Positions 25,316 through 34,289 of a stretch of 64,000 bases of DNA are shown piece by piece; within the stretch, counting starts at the first letter, position 1; every line of letters starts with the position of its first letter. Source of the DNA: Nitrososphaerota archaeon (GTDB taxonomy: Archaea > Thermoproteota > EX4484-205 > JAAOZP01); contig JAAOZP010000011.1 in the NCBI GenBank assembly GCA_011605725.1, forward strand, positions 62,001 to 126,000, given 5' to 3'. The notes under the pieces are model-generated. The model was given only the letters and a program-made list of their open reading frames with translations. It ran no database searches and was not told where the DNA came from. The position numbers and the translations under genes were made by a program.

Positions 25316-25581
25316 TTCAGGAATATGTGAGTAGGATAGAGGAGGCTTGTGGAGCAGGCAAGACGAAGGATTACATCGTAATACTGAAACAGGATAAGAG
25401 GGAGGATGCTCTTAGGAGGATTCTTGAAAAAAGCAGGGTTTTAGCTGAGGTTCACGGGGTGGCTGTGAAAGCAAGCTTCAAGAATAGGGAGTTCACAGCC
25501 TTCACTAACGGTAGACTAATGTTTAAGGCTCTCAAAGATAGGGATGAGTTGAAGACCCTGCTTGAAGAGCTTTTAAAATAG
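25312..25581 (+). CDS. Small protein of the nifS-iscU operon, E1-C-terminal-domain-like
   Basis: The protein has 89 residues from ATG 25312, which overlaps the iscU stop by four bases (ATGA). The ORF-track start at 25210 lies inside iscU and is not real. The C-terminal about 40 residues ('REFTAFTNGRLMFKALKD') resemble, from memory, the last segment of MoeB/HesA-type E1 enzymes, with the pattern aromatic-x-D/N-G-R followed by a short helix. Residues 1-45 are helical and carry one Cys ('EACGAGKTK'). It has no E1 adenylation domain. A role in handing sulfur to, or regulating, the NifS-IscU pair is a guess. No other family was recognised. Confidence 0.7.
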   Translation: MIQEYVSRIEEACGAGKTKDYIVILKQDKREDALRRILEKSRVLAEVHGVAVKASFKNREFTAFTNGRLMFKALKDRDELKTLLEELLK

Positions 25582-25613
25582 AGTGGTTCGCTTAATAAAG
25601 CTGAGGAAGAGCA

Positions 25614-26759
25614 TTATTCTCCGAATGCTCTCACATATATTTTCTTAATGTCGCCTGGAGTCAACGGGTTAGGATGCTTATCCAGGTTCCTCCCGTAAGA
25701 GAGCGCGTCTACAACCATAGCGTCAAGCTCAGAAGGCTTAACACCCAGTTTTAAAAGGCTTCTTGGAACACCTGTCCTCTGAGCAGCCTCCTCAATCTTT
25801 TCAACAAGGCTTATCCCTTTTCCAAAGCCAAGCTTAACCGCAGCATCCTCAAGCCTATCAAGGCCTCTGTCAAGCTCAAACCTTAAGACGTGGGGAAGAA
25901 GAACACCGTTTGCAAGACCATGGTGCACACCATGATAGTTTGTCAAATAGTATCCCATGCCGTGGACAGCCACGGTTCCGGCACAGTTTATCGCCACTCC
26001 TGCAAGCATACTGGCGTAAAGCATGTTCTCCCTGGCTTCAGCCACCCCTTTCGCTGCTTCAACAATATTGCCCAGTATTATCCGCGCCGCCTCTAGGGCG
26101 AAGAAGTCGGAGAAAGGCGTGGATTCTTTCGAGAGATATGCTTCTAAAGCATGGGAAAACGCGTCGAAACCCGTGTATGCAGTAAGCTCTTTCGAAAGAC
26201 TGTTGAGAAGGTTAGCGTCAGCTATCGCAAGGCTGGGTGTAAGAGGGTCTCCGATCAGGACCTCCTTCCTTTTTCTCCAGACGCTCGTTAACACAGCATA
26301 CTTAGTGACCTCGCTCCCTGTGCCGCACGTGGTTGGAACAGCCACTATGGGAAGTGCTTCAGCAACCTCTTTCGGAGCAAAGTTTTCCTCAAGTCTAGTC
26401 TTGCTTTTCAAAAGGAATGCGATGCCCTTTGCAGCATCCATTGCACTCCCGCCTCCCAGTGCCACTACAAGGTTGCAAGCGTTTTTCAAGCCTTCTTCAG
26501 CACCTTTGTAAACAGTTTCGGTTGAAGGATTGGGCTCAACGTTGTCGAACACTACGGCCTTTAAACCTGCTTCTTCAAGCATTTCAACAACGGTTTTTAA
26601 GTATCCGCTTCTCCTGGCGAAGCTTCTGCCTGTAACAAGTAGACACCTGTCTCCAAGCCTAGCTGCTTCAACACCGAGTCTGGTTAAGCTTCCCCTTCCG
26701 AAAACGATTCTCGTCCGCAGGTTGAACGCGAAGGGTTTCATAGATGGTTGGTTAGCCAT
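25614..26759 (-). CDS. Iron-containing alcohol dehydrogenase
   Basis: The protein has 381 residues, group III ADH. The NAD loop is 'LVVALGGGSAMDAAKGI' and 'PTTCGTGSEVTKYAVL' follows. Metal ligands are visible: Asp in 'IADANLL', His in 'GFDAFSHALEAY', His in 'VAVHGMGYY' and His in 'GVHHGLANG'. It interconverts an alcohol or polyol with an aldehyde or ketone using NAD(P). Substrates in this family range from ethanol to lactaldehyde and propanediol and are not readable here. The gene is convergent with the nifS operon and divergent from moeA. A TATA-like 'GAATAAGT' sits about 24 bases before its ATG. Confidence 0.93.
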   Translation of the reverse strand: MANQPSMKPFAFNLRTRIVFGRGSLTRLGVEAARLGDRCLLVTGRSFARRSGYLKTVVEMLEEAGLKAVVFDNVEPNPSTETVYKGAEEGLKNACNLVVALGGGSAMDAAKGIAFLLKSKTRLEENFAPKEVAEALPIVAVPTTCGTGSEVTKYAVLTSVWRKRKEVLIGDPLTPSLAIADANLLNSLSKELTAYTGFDAFSHALEAYLSKESTPFSDFFALEAARIILGNIVEAAKGVAEARENMLYASMLAGVAINCAGTVAVHGMGYYLTNYHGVHHGLANGVLLPHVLRFELDRGLDRLEDAAVKLGFGKGISLVEKIEEAAQRTGVPRSLLKLGVKPSELDAMVVDALSYGRNLDKHPNPLTPGDIKKIYVRAFGE

Positions 26760-26856
26760 ATGAGTCTGGATACTTATTCTTTTTCGCCTGCTTACAGCTG
26801 CTCAAAGTTGCTTACAAAGGCTTTACACGTATTTTTATGCAAGGTTTTTAAAGCTT

Positions 26857-26864
26857 ATTATAAG
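26857..26864 (+). promoter_or_regulatory. TATA element for moeA
   Basis: 'ttataagg' is centred about 25 bases before ATG 26885, so moeA is probably translated from a leaderless mRNA. Confidence 0.55.
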
Positions 26865-26884
26865 GATGCTTAAATAACCGTCCG

Positions 26885-28093
26885 ATGAAAACATTCCGCC
26901 TACTGGTTTCGCTTGACGAGGCGCTTAAACTGATCTACGGGAGGATAAGGCCGGTGGAGAGGGTTGAAGAGGTTGACCTAGATGATGCTGTGGGAAGGGT
27001 TTCTGCAGAGGATGTGAAGGCTCCTTTCGACGTTCCTTCTTTCAACAGGTCTGCGATGGATGGGTACTGCGTGAGGGCTGAGGATGTCTACGGTGCCAGC
27101 CAGTTTAACCCTGTCAGGCTCAGGGTTGTTGACGCTATTAGTGTTGACGAGAAGCCTAGGCGGCAGGTAGGAGCTGGAGAATGCATCCAGGTTGCTACGG
27201 GAAGCATTATTCCAGATGGTGGTGACGCAGTATTAATGTATGAGCATACTGAGCGTATCGATGGAGAAATCCTTGTGTATAGGCCTGTCTACCCTGGTGA
27301 GAACATTTCTAAGAAGGGGTCAGATATTCCTTGTGGAAAAGAGGTTGTTAAGAACGGAGATTACATTAATGCTTCTAAGATAGGTGTTTTAGCTGCTCTA
27401 GGGATAGCTAGAGTCAGGGTTTACGAGAAACCGAGGGTCCTTATAATCCCGACTGGAAGCGAGCTGGCTAAGGTTGGCGAGGATAAGTCAGCAATACAAA
27501 TATACGACATAAACTCTCATACTCTCGCCGCCGTGGTTAAGGCGAATGGGGGAATACCTGTTTTACACGAGATTGTTCCGGACGATGAAAAGGAGATTGA
27601 AAAAGCGTTGGAGAAAGGTGTTGAGAGTAGTCTTATCGTGATAACTGGGGGGAGCTCAGTCGGTGCGAAGGACATTATTTACGAGGTGCTTAGTAAAAAT
27701 GGAGAGGTACTTTTCCACGGTGTACAGGTTAAGCCTGGGAAACCTACTGTAGGAGCCGTCTTTAAAGACAGGGTTGTGCTAGCCATGCCTGGACACCCTA
27801 CTTCCTGTTTGAGCAACGCATACCTTTTTCTCAGACCTGTTTTGAGAAGGATTGCTAGGCTGCCGGACACAGGCTTGAAGACGGTTAGAGCTGTGCTCAG
27901 TAGAAGGGTTGTTTCAACCCTGGGGAGAAGGTTCTTCCTGACGGTTAGGCTGAGAAACGGTGAGGCTGAGCCTGTTTTCAAAGAGTCGTCGGCGATAACC
28001 AGCATGGCTGAGGCCGACGGGTATGTCGTGATACCTGAGAATGCTGACACGATTGAAAAAGGAGACTGGGTTGAAGTCTACTTGTTCGAGTAA
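26885..28093 (+). CDS. moeA: Molybdopterin molybdenumtransferase MoeA
   Basis: The protein has 402 residues. Signatures are 'FNRSAMDGYCVRAED' (domain I), 'QVATGSIIPDGGDAVLMYE' (domain II), 'VITGGSSVGAKDII' and 'VLAMPGHPTSCLSN' (MogA-like domain III), plus a small C-terminal beta domain. It inserts molybdate or tungstate into molybdopterin to form the active cofactor in the cytoplasm. A single copy is present here; no MogA/MoaB or molybdoenzyme gene is in the window. A TATA 25 bases upstream makes it a leaderless, probably monocistronic gene. The next gene, 45 bases on, has its own promoter. Confidence 0.96.
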   Translation: MKTFRLLVSLDEALKLIYGRIRPVERVEEVDLDDAVGRVSAEDVKAPFDVPSFNRSAMDGYCVRAEDVYGASQFNPVRLRVVDAISVDEKPRRQVGAGECIQVATGSIIPDGGDAVLMYEHTERIDGEILVYRPVYPGENISKKGSDIPCGKEVVKNGDYINASKIGVLAALGIARVRVYEKPRVLIIPTGSELAKVGEDKSAIQIYDINSHTLAAVVKANGGIPVLHEIVPDDEKEIEKALEKGVESSLIVITGGSSVGAKDIIYEVLSKNGEVLFHGVQVKPGKPTVGAVFKDRVVLAMPGHPTSCLSNAYLFLRPVLRRIARLPDTGLKTVRAVLSRRVVSTLGRRFFLTVRLRNGEAEPVFKESSAITSMAEADGYVVIPENADTIEKGDWVEVYLFE

Positions 28094-28106
28094 GCAGCCG
28101 CAGTTA

Positions 28107-28116
28107 GGTTTATATC
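28107..28116 (+). promoter_or_regulatory. TATA element for the secreted propeller-like gene
   Basis: 'ggtttatatc' is centred 27 bases before ATG 28139. It separates this gene from moeA despite their short gap. Confidence 0.55.
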
Positions 28117-28138
28117 CTCAGGGGCTGAGAAGAACAGA

Positions 28139-29407
28139 ATGGTCAGAAGTAGAGTCTGGAAGATTCCGGTCGTGATTGTTTTCATCATTGTTTCAACCGT
28201 GTGCTTGTTTGTTAATGCTGATGAAGTCAGGGTTAACTGGCTGGTTGAAAGCAATCCAGGCTTTCTTTTCGACGTTGCTTTCTCAACCTGTGAGAATGGC
28301 TTATACATTTATGTTGCCGGCTTCGACTCCTCTACTGAGAACGGTGTTTTACGGCCGCGGGTTGAAAAGAGGCTTAAAAGCGATGGCTCGCTGGTTAAAA
28401 ACTGGACATTCATGTCCTCAGAGTACGGTGGATTAATATATGATTGCGTAATATCTGGAGACAGGATTTATGCGGCTGGATCAGCATATTCAGCCAATGA
28501 AAGCACGTGGATAGTTCTCGTTCTGGATACAGACCTGAACCTGCTAAGCTTTGTAAACCTTACATCGATACGTGGAGCAGCGATTTCATCCTTTTGCGAC
28601 CAAGCTTTTCTCTATGTTGCCGGTGTAAACGTAAACGGTTCGAGTGCGGGAACACGTGTTATAAAAATGAGGCTTAGTGATCTGAGCCTAGTTGACGAGT
28701 ATGTTTCTAATCTTTCAGATGTGAATTATGCTTACGATATCTCCGTAAACCCGTTGAGCAGTCAGATATGGGTTGTGGGAAACGTTAACTCTGAAAAATG
28801 GAGGGTTGAAATCCTCGACATGGATCTGAACCCGGTTGAAGGCTTTGAGACAAGTATTGGTGCATCAGCGACTTCAATAGGTTTTGACGATGAAGGGTAC
28901 TCGTATGTTGCTGGGGACGGTGCTGTGATTAAGCTTAACAAGAATAGAGAAGAGGTTAAGAGATATGTTGAACCAGTGCTTTTCTCGAAAACCCTGTGGT
29001 TAAACAATCGTCTTTACGTTGCGGGCGGGGAGAGCATGGGCGGGAACAGTATGCAGGTTCTGTATGTGTTCGACCGGGAGCTTAATCTCTTGAACAAGAC
29101 GGTCATAAGCATGAGTATGGGTACGGATGCAATGTTCCTCATGGGTAAAATGGCTTCCGACGGTGAAAACATTTACGTGGCGGGCTTCGCGTACCTCGGC
29201 TACTATGATTACGAATGGGTCGTGTACTCGATAAAAGTCGACAGTTCTCAAGCACAGTGGTATGTGAAACACTGGCACATGATGATTTCTGCGGTACTCG
29301 TGTCTGTTTCAGCCTTACTTCTGCTGCTTATGAGGAGAAAAAGGAAGCTGCAGCGGGCTTCTCCTGAAGAACGCTCTTCAAAAACAGATGGGCAGCGGGT
29401 CCTATAA
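28139..29407 (+). CDS. Secreted, membrane-anchored beta-propeller-like protein
   Basis: The protein has 422 residues. An N-terminal signal peptide or anchor (about 8-28) is followed by roughly seven repeats of about 50 residues, each with a core such as 'IYVAGFDS', 'IYAAGSAYS', 'LYVAGGES' or 'IYVAGFAY', as in bacterial and archaeal propeller/SBBP-type proteins. The C-terminus has one membrane helix (about 380-400) followed by a basic tail ('MRRKRKLQ'), so the repeats face outside. There is no catalytic motif. It is related in sequence style to the protein at 37992-39791. It probably acts in the cell envelope as a binding or adhesion protein. Its last 6 bases overlap the convergent Gfo/Idh/MocA gene. 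Confidence 0.8.
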   Translation: MVRSRVWKIPVVIVFIIVSTVCLFVNADEVRVNWLVESNPGFLFDVAFSTCENGLYIYVAGFDSSTENGVLRPRVEKRLKSDGSLVKNWTFMSSEYGGLIYDCVISGDRIYAAGSAYSANESTWIVLVLDTDLNLLSFVNLTSIRGAAISSFCDQAFLYVAGVNVNGSSAGTRVIKMRLSDLSLVDEYVSNLSDVNYAYDISVNPLSSQIWVVGNVNSEKWRVEILDMDLNPVEGFETSIGASATSIGFDDEGYSYVAGDGAVIKLNKNREEVKRYVEPVLFSKTLWLNNRLYVAGGESMGGNSMQVLYVFDRELNLLNKTVISMSMGTDAMFLMGKMASDGENIYVAGFAYLGYYDYEWVVYSIKVDSSQAQWYVKHWHMMISAVLVSVSALLLLLMRRKRKLQRASPEERSSKTDGQRVL

Positions 29408-30403
29408 TTCTTCTATCGTTATTTCCCTATTCTCCTCAGCAGACTTTCTAGCTGAAAGAACTAGGTTCAGGCTTCTAGCACCCTCCTCAATAGGGTTCCT
29501 CGTTGAAGCATCTTTCTTTATGGCGTTGAGAAAATCCAGGTTTACGGCCTCTGAAAGGTTCTTTTTCGAAGCCACAGTAACCTGCTCCTCCCACGGCTTA
29601 TTCGTACGAGTGAAAACAGCGTTATTAGCATCGGTGAAGAAAACAGTCAGGTTTCTTGAAACGATGTTCAACTCGTGAAGCCACTTGTTGGGTATTGCGA
29701 AATTCGTAGCGGATATTGCTCCAAGTCCTCCATGCTTAAACCTTAAGATGGATATGCTGACATCCTCCACAGTATAGCCTTCAACATCCTTATGGAAAAG
29801 ATTATCCATCCTGCAGTATACGCTGTAAGGCTCTCCAGCCATAAACCTTGAGAGATCGTAAAGATGTATGATTTGCTCAACAACCTGTCCGCCACTCTTA
29901 GACTTGTCTCTCCACCAGGGCGAGTGCAGAGAATTACAGTAATACTTCGCTAAGAACAGGCCGACGGGCCCAGCCTCCCCGTGTTCAGCCATCTTCTTAA
30001 AATACTCGACAGCAGCTCCGAATCTCAGCTGGAATCCTACTTGCGTCTTTATGCTGTGCCTTCTTGCGGCGTCAACCATGCTTCTCGCCTTCACCATGTC
30101 TAAGGCTATGGGTTTCTCGATGAAAACGTGAACACCGTTTTCAGCCGCGATTTCAACCTCGTTTGAATGCGCGAATGGAGGTAGGCAGACATAGACAGCG
30201 TCGAGCTTCTCCCTCTCCAGCATTCTGGTGAAATCAGTATATACTGCAGCATTACCCTTTGCATATTTAGCATTGAACTCTCTAGCCTTATCCTCAACAA
30301 TATCGCAGAAAGAAACTAGTTGAACCTCATTCATGTTTGAGAGAACCTGCATATGCGCGTTCGCTATGCCTCCGCAACCTATTAAACCTATTCTGAGGAC
30401 CAT
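29402..30403 (-). CDS. Gfo/Idh/MocA family oxidoreductase
   Basis: The protein has 333 residues. The Rossmann NAD(P) loop is 'RIGLIGCGGIANAHM' and the family catalytic-lysine motif is 'HVFIEKPIA'. The C-terminal alpha/beta domain carries 'GGQVVEQIIHLYDLSRFM', with the usual His for substrate binding. Members oxidise or reduce sugars, inositols or related polyols. Several sugar-isomerase-like genes in the window could share its pathway, but none is adjacent. A TATA-like element centred about 30 bases upstream of ATG 30403 suggests a single-gene leaderless unit. Confidence 0.9.
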   Translation of the reverse strand: MVLRIGLIGCGGIANAHMQVLSNMNEVQLVSFCDIVEDKAREFNAKYAKGNAAVYTDFTRMLEREKLDAVYVCLPPFAHSNEVEIAAENGVHVFIEKPIALDMVKARSMVDAARRHSIKTQVGFQLRFGAAVEYFKKMAEHGEAGPVGLFLAKYYCNSLHSPWWRDKSKSGGQVVEQIIHLYDLSRFMAGEPYSVYCRMDNLFHKDVEGYTVEDVSISILRFKHGGLGAISATNFAIPNKWLHELNIVSRNLTVFFTDANNAVFTRTNKPWEEQVTVASKKNLSEAVNLDFLNAIKKDASTRNPIEEGARSLNLVLSARKSAEENREITIEEL

Positions 30404-30461
30404 GGCTCAACAGGTTTTTTAGAAGAGTAATAAACTTAACTCTGTAGACTCGTAGACACGG

Positions 30462-31508
30462 CTACCGATACCAGTCTAAACTATCCTCAACATAGGTAAT
30501 CATGCTGTAGAAGAAATCCTTCGCTTCACTATTCATACTTGTTTCAGCGATCAGTCTCCTAGCCTCCTCAGCATGCTTTTTAGAGGTTTTCTTAGCTTTT
30601 TCAAGACCACCGGTAAGCCTGACAAGGCTTCTAATCTTCTCAACCTCATCCCCGCTAAGATTTACCCTTCCTCTCAGGCTTTTCAAGAAGCAGGATACTT
30701 CAGGATCAGACGACTCTAAAGCATGGATTATGTGAAGAGGCTTCTTGCCCAGCCTTATGTCTCCGCAGGGAAGCCTACCATACTCATTTTCAGAAGCATA
30801 AGTGTCTATTATGTCGTCCTGAATGTCGAAAGCATAACCAATGTTTACAGCAGCCTCCTTAAGGAGGTGAAGATCCTTCGCTGGAGCATCCCCCAGAATC
30901 CCTCCAGTGAGCATTGTAACCTTGAAGAGGGATGCTGCCCTTTTAGACGCCATGACACGCCATTCCGCAGCATTCACATCCCGGTACTCGAAAAGGAGGT
31001 CAAGCATCTGGCTCTCGTTAACCTCCCTATAGCCTTGTGAAAGCAGGAGCAAAGCCTCAGCAGTCTTCTCAACAGGGAATCCTGAGGAAATTACTGTTTG
31101 AACAGCCAGCGAGTAAGCTATGTTTCCGATGAAAACAGCCACGGCTTCTCCAAGCCTTTCGTCGAACAAGTCTGAGAAAACCCTGTGGATTGTTTTCCCT
31201 CCTCTCCTGTTCTCCTCCTTATCTACGAGATCGTCGTGAACCAGGATGCTCTGCCTGTAAATCTCAATACCGGCACAGACGTTAAGTATTTTCTCATCGA
31301 CAGTGTCTACATAGCCCTTATACGTGGCGAGAGTGCTGCAGGAGGCTAGCCTCTTACCTTTTCGAAGAGTAAACTCCTTCAAGCAACTGTAAGCGTCTTT
31401 TACAAACAGATGATAGCTCTCAGCTTCCTCAATGGTTTTCGAGAAGATTCCTTCAACCTTTTTCTCAATCATCGTACTATACTCCTTGAGAGCTGCCTCC
31501 CAACCCAT
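30462..31508 (-). CDS. Polyprenyl (geranylgeranyl-type) diphosphate synthase
   Basis: The protein has 348 residues. The first Asp-rich motif is 'LVHDDLVDKEENRRGG' and the second 'FDIQDDIIDTY', both binding Mg-diphosphate. It condenses isopentenyl diphosphate with allylic diphosphates; in archaea the usual product is the C20 or C25 chain for ether lipids. The two residues before the first motif that set chain length ('YRQSILVHDD') are not bulky aromatics at the critical spot, which I do not read further. It is slightly longer than typical GGPP synthases (about 320-330). Its own promoter lies in the gap shared with nrpR. Confidence 0.93.
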   Translation of the reverse strand: MGWEAALKEYSTMIEKKVEGIFSKTIEEAESYHLFVKDAYSCLKEFTLRKGKRLASCSTLATYKGYVDTVDEKILNVCAGIEIYRQSILVHDDLVDKEENRRGGKTIHRVFSDLFDERLGEAVAVFIGNIAYSLAVQTVISSGFPVEKTAEALLLLSQGYREVNESQMLDLLFEYRDVNAAEWRVMASKRAASLFKVTMLTGGILGDAPAKDLHLLKEAAVNIGYAFDIQDDIIDTYASENEYGRLPCGDIRLGKKPLHIIHALESSDPEVSCFLKSLRGRVNLSGDEVEKIRSLVRLTGGLEKAKKTSKKHAEEARRLIAETSMNSEAKDFFYSMITYVEDSLDWYR

Positions 31509-31577
31509 ACTGGTTGAGAGACCGCTGTGAGCTCATAAACCTTAAGGTTTGAGTCCTGAACCCTGTGGTTTGAAAAA

Positions 31578-31587
31578 TTATATAAAT
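31578..31587 (+). promoter_or_regulatory. TATA element for nrpR
   Basis: 'ttatataaat' is centred 28 bases before ATG 31611. A GGAGG at 31593-31597 is too far from the ATG for normal ribosome binding and would lie at or before the predicted transcription start. Confidence 0.6.
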
Positions 31588-31610
31588 ATCGAAGGAGGCG
31601 TTACGCTAGG

Positions 31611-32597
31611 ATGGTTAAGCACGCTCAGCGCGAAGAATCCTTTAAAATAGGCATACTCAGAATCCTGAGTGAGAGTAACGAGCCAGTGGGTTCAACAACT
31701 ATAAGCAGGGAACTTGTTAAAAGAGGCTTATTCACCAATGAGAGAACAGTGAGAAACTATTTGAAGACTCTTGAAGATAAGGGTCTTGTCCTTAGCCGTG
31801 GTAAGAATGGGCGTTTGATAACTGAAGCTGGGCTTAAAGAGCTAATCGATTCCCTTACGTATCAGCGTTTAGACTTTGTTCTTACACGCTATCTTTCACT
31901 CGCATACTTGGTAACATTCACGCCCAAGTCTAACAGGGGCAGGGTTGTCGCAAACGTAACTCTCATAGACAAGAATCATCTTGACAGGGCTCTTGAAGTC
32001 TTGCGGAGCCTTAACGACGCTAAGCTGCTTCTCGCACCCTTCCTCAAAATAATAGATGAGGGAGAAACGTATGAGAATATTTCTGTAGACAAGGACAGAG
32101 CTGCCCTTCTAACGGTATGCAACCTGACTGTCGACGGGATTCTCATAAGATCGGGAATACCATTGATCCTTAAGTACGGCGGGATACTGCAGTTTGTAAA
32201 CAAGAAGCCCATGAGATTCGTGGAGCTAATGTCTTACGAGGGCACAACCGTGCCTCCTCTTGAAGTCTTCACGTACAGAAATATGACTTCAATAACGGGT
32301 TTCTTGAAAACCGGGACTGGTTTAATACCTGCAAACTACAGGGAGATACCGAAGGAGGCGCGGGACAGGGTTGAGTCAATACTTTCAAACCTGTCTTTAA
32401 TAGGCTGGAACATTCTGTCAGTAATCGGCCTCCCGGAGGAGCCTATGCTAGGAGTACCTGTTGGAGCCGGCAGGTGCGGTGTCTCCATCATAAGCGGAGT
32501 AACCCCTACCGCAGCCTTGAAGGAGACAGGTTTGAACGTCGAGGTTTTCGCACCTCATTGCTTGACGAGGATTGAAGACATGAAGCCGATCGAATAA
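31611..32597 (+). CDS. nrpR: NrpR-like transcriptional regulator (wHTH plus one DUF128 domain)
   Basis: The protein has 328 residues. The N-terminal winged helix (about 10-75, 'STTISRELVKRG', 'ERTVRNYLKTLEDKGLV') matches the RNase R-type wHTH of NrpR. The rest is one DUF128/NRD domain with 'GVPVGAGRCGVSIISGVTPTAALKETG', where 2-oxoglutarate is bound in methanogen NrpR. In methanogens NrpR represses nif and glnA genes until 2-oxoglutarate signals nitrogen shortage. Euryarchaeal forms often have two DUF128 domains or a separate wHTH subunit; this one has one of each. No nitrogen-assimilation gene is adjacent, so its targets are elsewhere. Confidence 0.88.
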   Translation: MVKHAQREESFKIGILRILSESNEPVGSTTISRELVKRGLFTNERTVRNYLKTLEDKGLVLSRGKNGRLITEAGLKELIDSLTYQRLDFVLTRYLSLAYLVTFTPKSNRGRVVANVTLIDKNHLDRALEVLRSLNDAKLLLAPFLKIIDEGETYENISVDKDRAALLTVCNLTVDGILIRSGIPLILKYGGILQFVNKKPMRFVELMSYEGTTVPPLEVFTYRNMTSITGFLKTGTGLIPANYREIPKEARDRVESILSNLSLIGWNILSVIGLPEEPMLGVPVGAGRCGVSIISGVTPTAALKETGLNVEVFAPHCLTRIEDMKPIE

Positions 32598-32693
32598 GTT
32601 GTTTCTTAATCAAAGAATCTTGAAAAAGAGTATTAGAAAAAAGGATCCGGGGCTAACTATTTTTCAAGCATTATGCACTTTCAACGTAGCGCG

Positions 32694-33659
32694 CTACCAC
32701 CAGGGCTTAACCTCAGGGGGCTCAACGCGCACCAGAGGCTTAAGGAAGAACAATGCCTGCTCAACACCGGAGTCCCTGCTGAAACACGGGTCTTCGTGTT
32801 CAACGCTTAAAACATAGTTGTAACCCGTTTCAAGCAGAGCTGTTATTACATTCCGCCAGGGAACCTGGCCCCAACCGACTGTCCTGAACCTCACTGGCCT
32901 CGCAACCCTGTTCCACGGTCCATATGCTAAAACCCCTGTTTTATCAGCCGTGTAGTGGACAACCTCAACATCTTTCGCGTGAACATGGAATATTCTGTCG
33001 TGAAGCTCATATATGAACGCAACGGGACTCATATGCTGCCAGATGAAGTGTGAAGGATCATAGTTGAAGCCGAGCGCCTTATGTCCTCCAGCAGACTCAA
33101 CCAGAGCCTTAGCCGTATCAAGATTATAGTTTAGCTCCATCGGGTGTGTTTCAAAAGCGATTTTAACCCCATGGTCGCTCGCGTAGTCAAGAATAGGAAG
33201 CCATCTTTCCCTGAATATTTTGAAGTAGTTATTCCAAATCTCCTCGTTCGTCGGTGGAAAGTTATACCATTTTCCCCACTCAGGTACGCCGGTGAAACCG
33301 CATACCACTGGCACGTTGAGTGTTTGCGCTGCCTCTATGGTTTTCTTCATCCTGCTGACGCCGTATTCGATTTTCTCCTTAGGTGTTCCTTTAAACCAGA
33401 TGTCTGTCGACTCGTCATGCGGTCCAAGTATAAGCTGGCTTTCAAGATGGTTGCTTAACGCGGATATTTGCATCCCAAACCTGGTTACGAGGCTTCTTAT
33501 TTCACCCGCCCCGCCTGAGGTGACATGTTCAATGTTGATATGGCTCGAGCCCTTCCAGCATGCCAGTTCAACAGCCTCGTAGCCCAGGGAAGAGACGTAT
33601 TCCAACGTTTTGTCAAGCGGCCGATCGTTGTACAGAACCGTGAAAATGCCTACCTTCAT
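32694..33659 (-). CDS. Sugar phosphate isomerase/epimerase-like TIM-barrel protein
   Basis: The protein has 321 residues of the xylose-isomerase-like (IolE/UxaE-type) superfamily. Metal-site residues can be placed in 'VKIAFETHPMELNYN' (Glu), 'GFNYDPSHFIWQ' (Asp, His), 'IFHVHAKDVEV' (His) and 'VLSVEHEDP' (Glu). This arrangement fits enzymes acting on keto sugars or inosose; the exact substrate is not predictable. It is longer and less compact than the 267-residue relative at 12674-13477. The gene is divergent from amzA. A 12-base palindrome (GTAGCGCGCTAC, 32686-32697) lies across its stop codon. Confidence 0.86.
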   Translation of the reverse strand: MKVGIFTVLYNDRPLDKTLEYVSSLGYEAVELACWKGSSHINIEHVTSGGAGEIRSLVTRFGMQISALSNHLESQLILGPHDESTDIWFKGTPKEKIEYGVSRMKKTIEAAQTLNVPVVCGFTGVPEWGKWYNFPPTNEEIWNNYFKIFRERWLPILDYASDHGVKIAFETHPMELNYNLDTAKALVESAGGHKALGFNYDPSHFIWQHMSPVAFIYELHDRIFHVHAKDVEVVHYTADKTGVLAYGPWNRVARPVRFRTVGWGQVPWRNVITALLETGYNYVLSVEHEDPCFSRDSGVEQALFFLKPLVRVEPPEVKPWW

Positions 33660-33713
33660 GTCTCAACACCAAGTTTTAAATAACTATCTCGTGAATATAA
33701 ATGTATCACCCAG

Positions 33714-34283
33714 TTGAAAACCCGGTTTGACAAGGTTACGATCGAAGCATTAATAATCCTCATGGGGGATGTTAATTCAAGCGAGTTGGTATTCCTCCCA
33801 CCGGGTCTCTCCCAAGTTTTCAGCACGGTGCATTTCAATATGTATGAAGAGGCTCTCAGGCTGCCGGCCTACGCCTACGACAAGTCTAGGAGGCAGTATA
33901 ATTCTACACTCGTACTAGAGTACCTCACAATGTCCAAGCCCAGAGGCTACGTGAAGTGTCTCGGGGTTACGGATGCCGACCTTTACGCCGGAGAGTTGAA
34001 CTTCGCCTTCGGAGAGGCAATTCTAAACGGGGAGGATGCAATCGTCTCGCTGCACAGGCTTAGGCCAGAGTTCTACGGGGAGCCTCCTAACAGGAGGCTT
34101 TTCGAGGCGAGGGTTCTAAAGGAGGCTGTTCACGAGCTCGGCCACACCTTCGGCCTAACACACTGCGTGAACCCTGAGTGCGTGATGAGCTTCAGCAACT
34201 CCATAATAGACGTTGACTTTAAGAAGGCTCAGCCATGCTTAAAATGCCAGGTTAAACTCTTCAAGGTTTTCAGAAACATTTAA
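33714..34283 (+). CDS. amzA: Archaemetzincin (zinc metallopeptidase)
   Basis: The protein has 189 residues. The extended zinc motif is 'HELGHTFGLTHC' (HExxHxxGxxHC), followed by the family's structural zinc cysteines in 'NPECVMSFSNS' (C-x-M, the Met-turn) and 'AQPCLKCQVK'. Archaemetzincins are small cytoplasmic metzincin peptidases of unknown substrate. The start is TTG 33714; two TATA-like elements upstream (33672-33680, 33695-33703) leave the precise start open, but the N-terminal strand 'VTIEALIILMGDV' belongs to the family. The next gene starts 6 bases after the stop, so the two form an operon. Confidence 0.94.
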   Translation: MKTRFDKVTIEALIILMGDVNSSELVFLPPGLSQVFSTVHFNMYEEALRLPAYAYDKSRRQYNSTLVLEYLTMSKPRGYVKCLGVTDADLYAGELNFAFGEAILNGEDAIVSLHRLRPEFYGEPPNRRLFEARVLKEAVHELGHTFGLTHCVNPECVMSFSNSIIDVDFKKAQPCLKCQVKLFKVFRNI

Positions 34284-34289
34284 TAGCGC

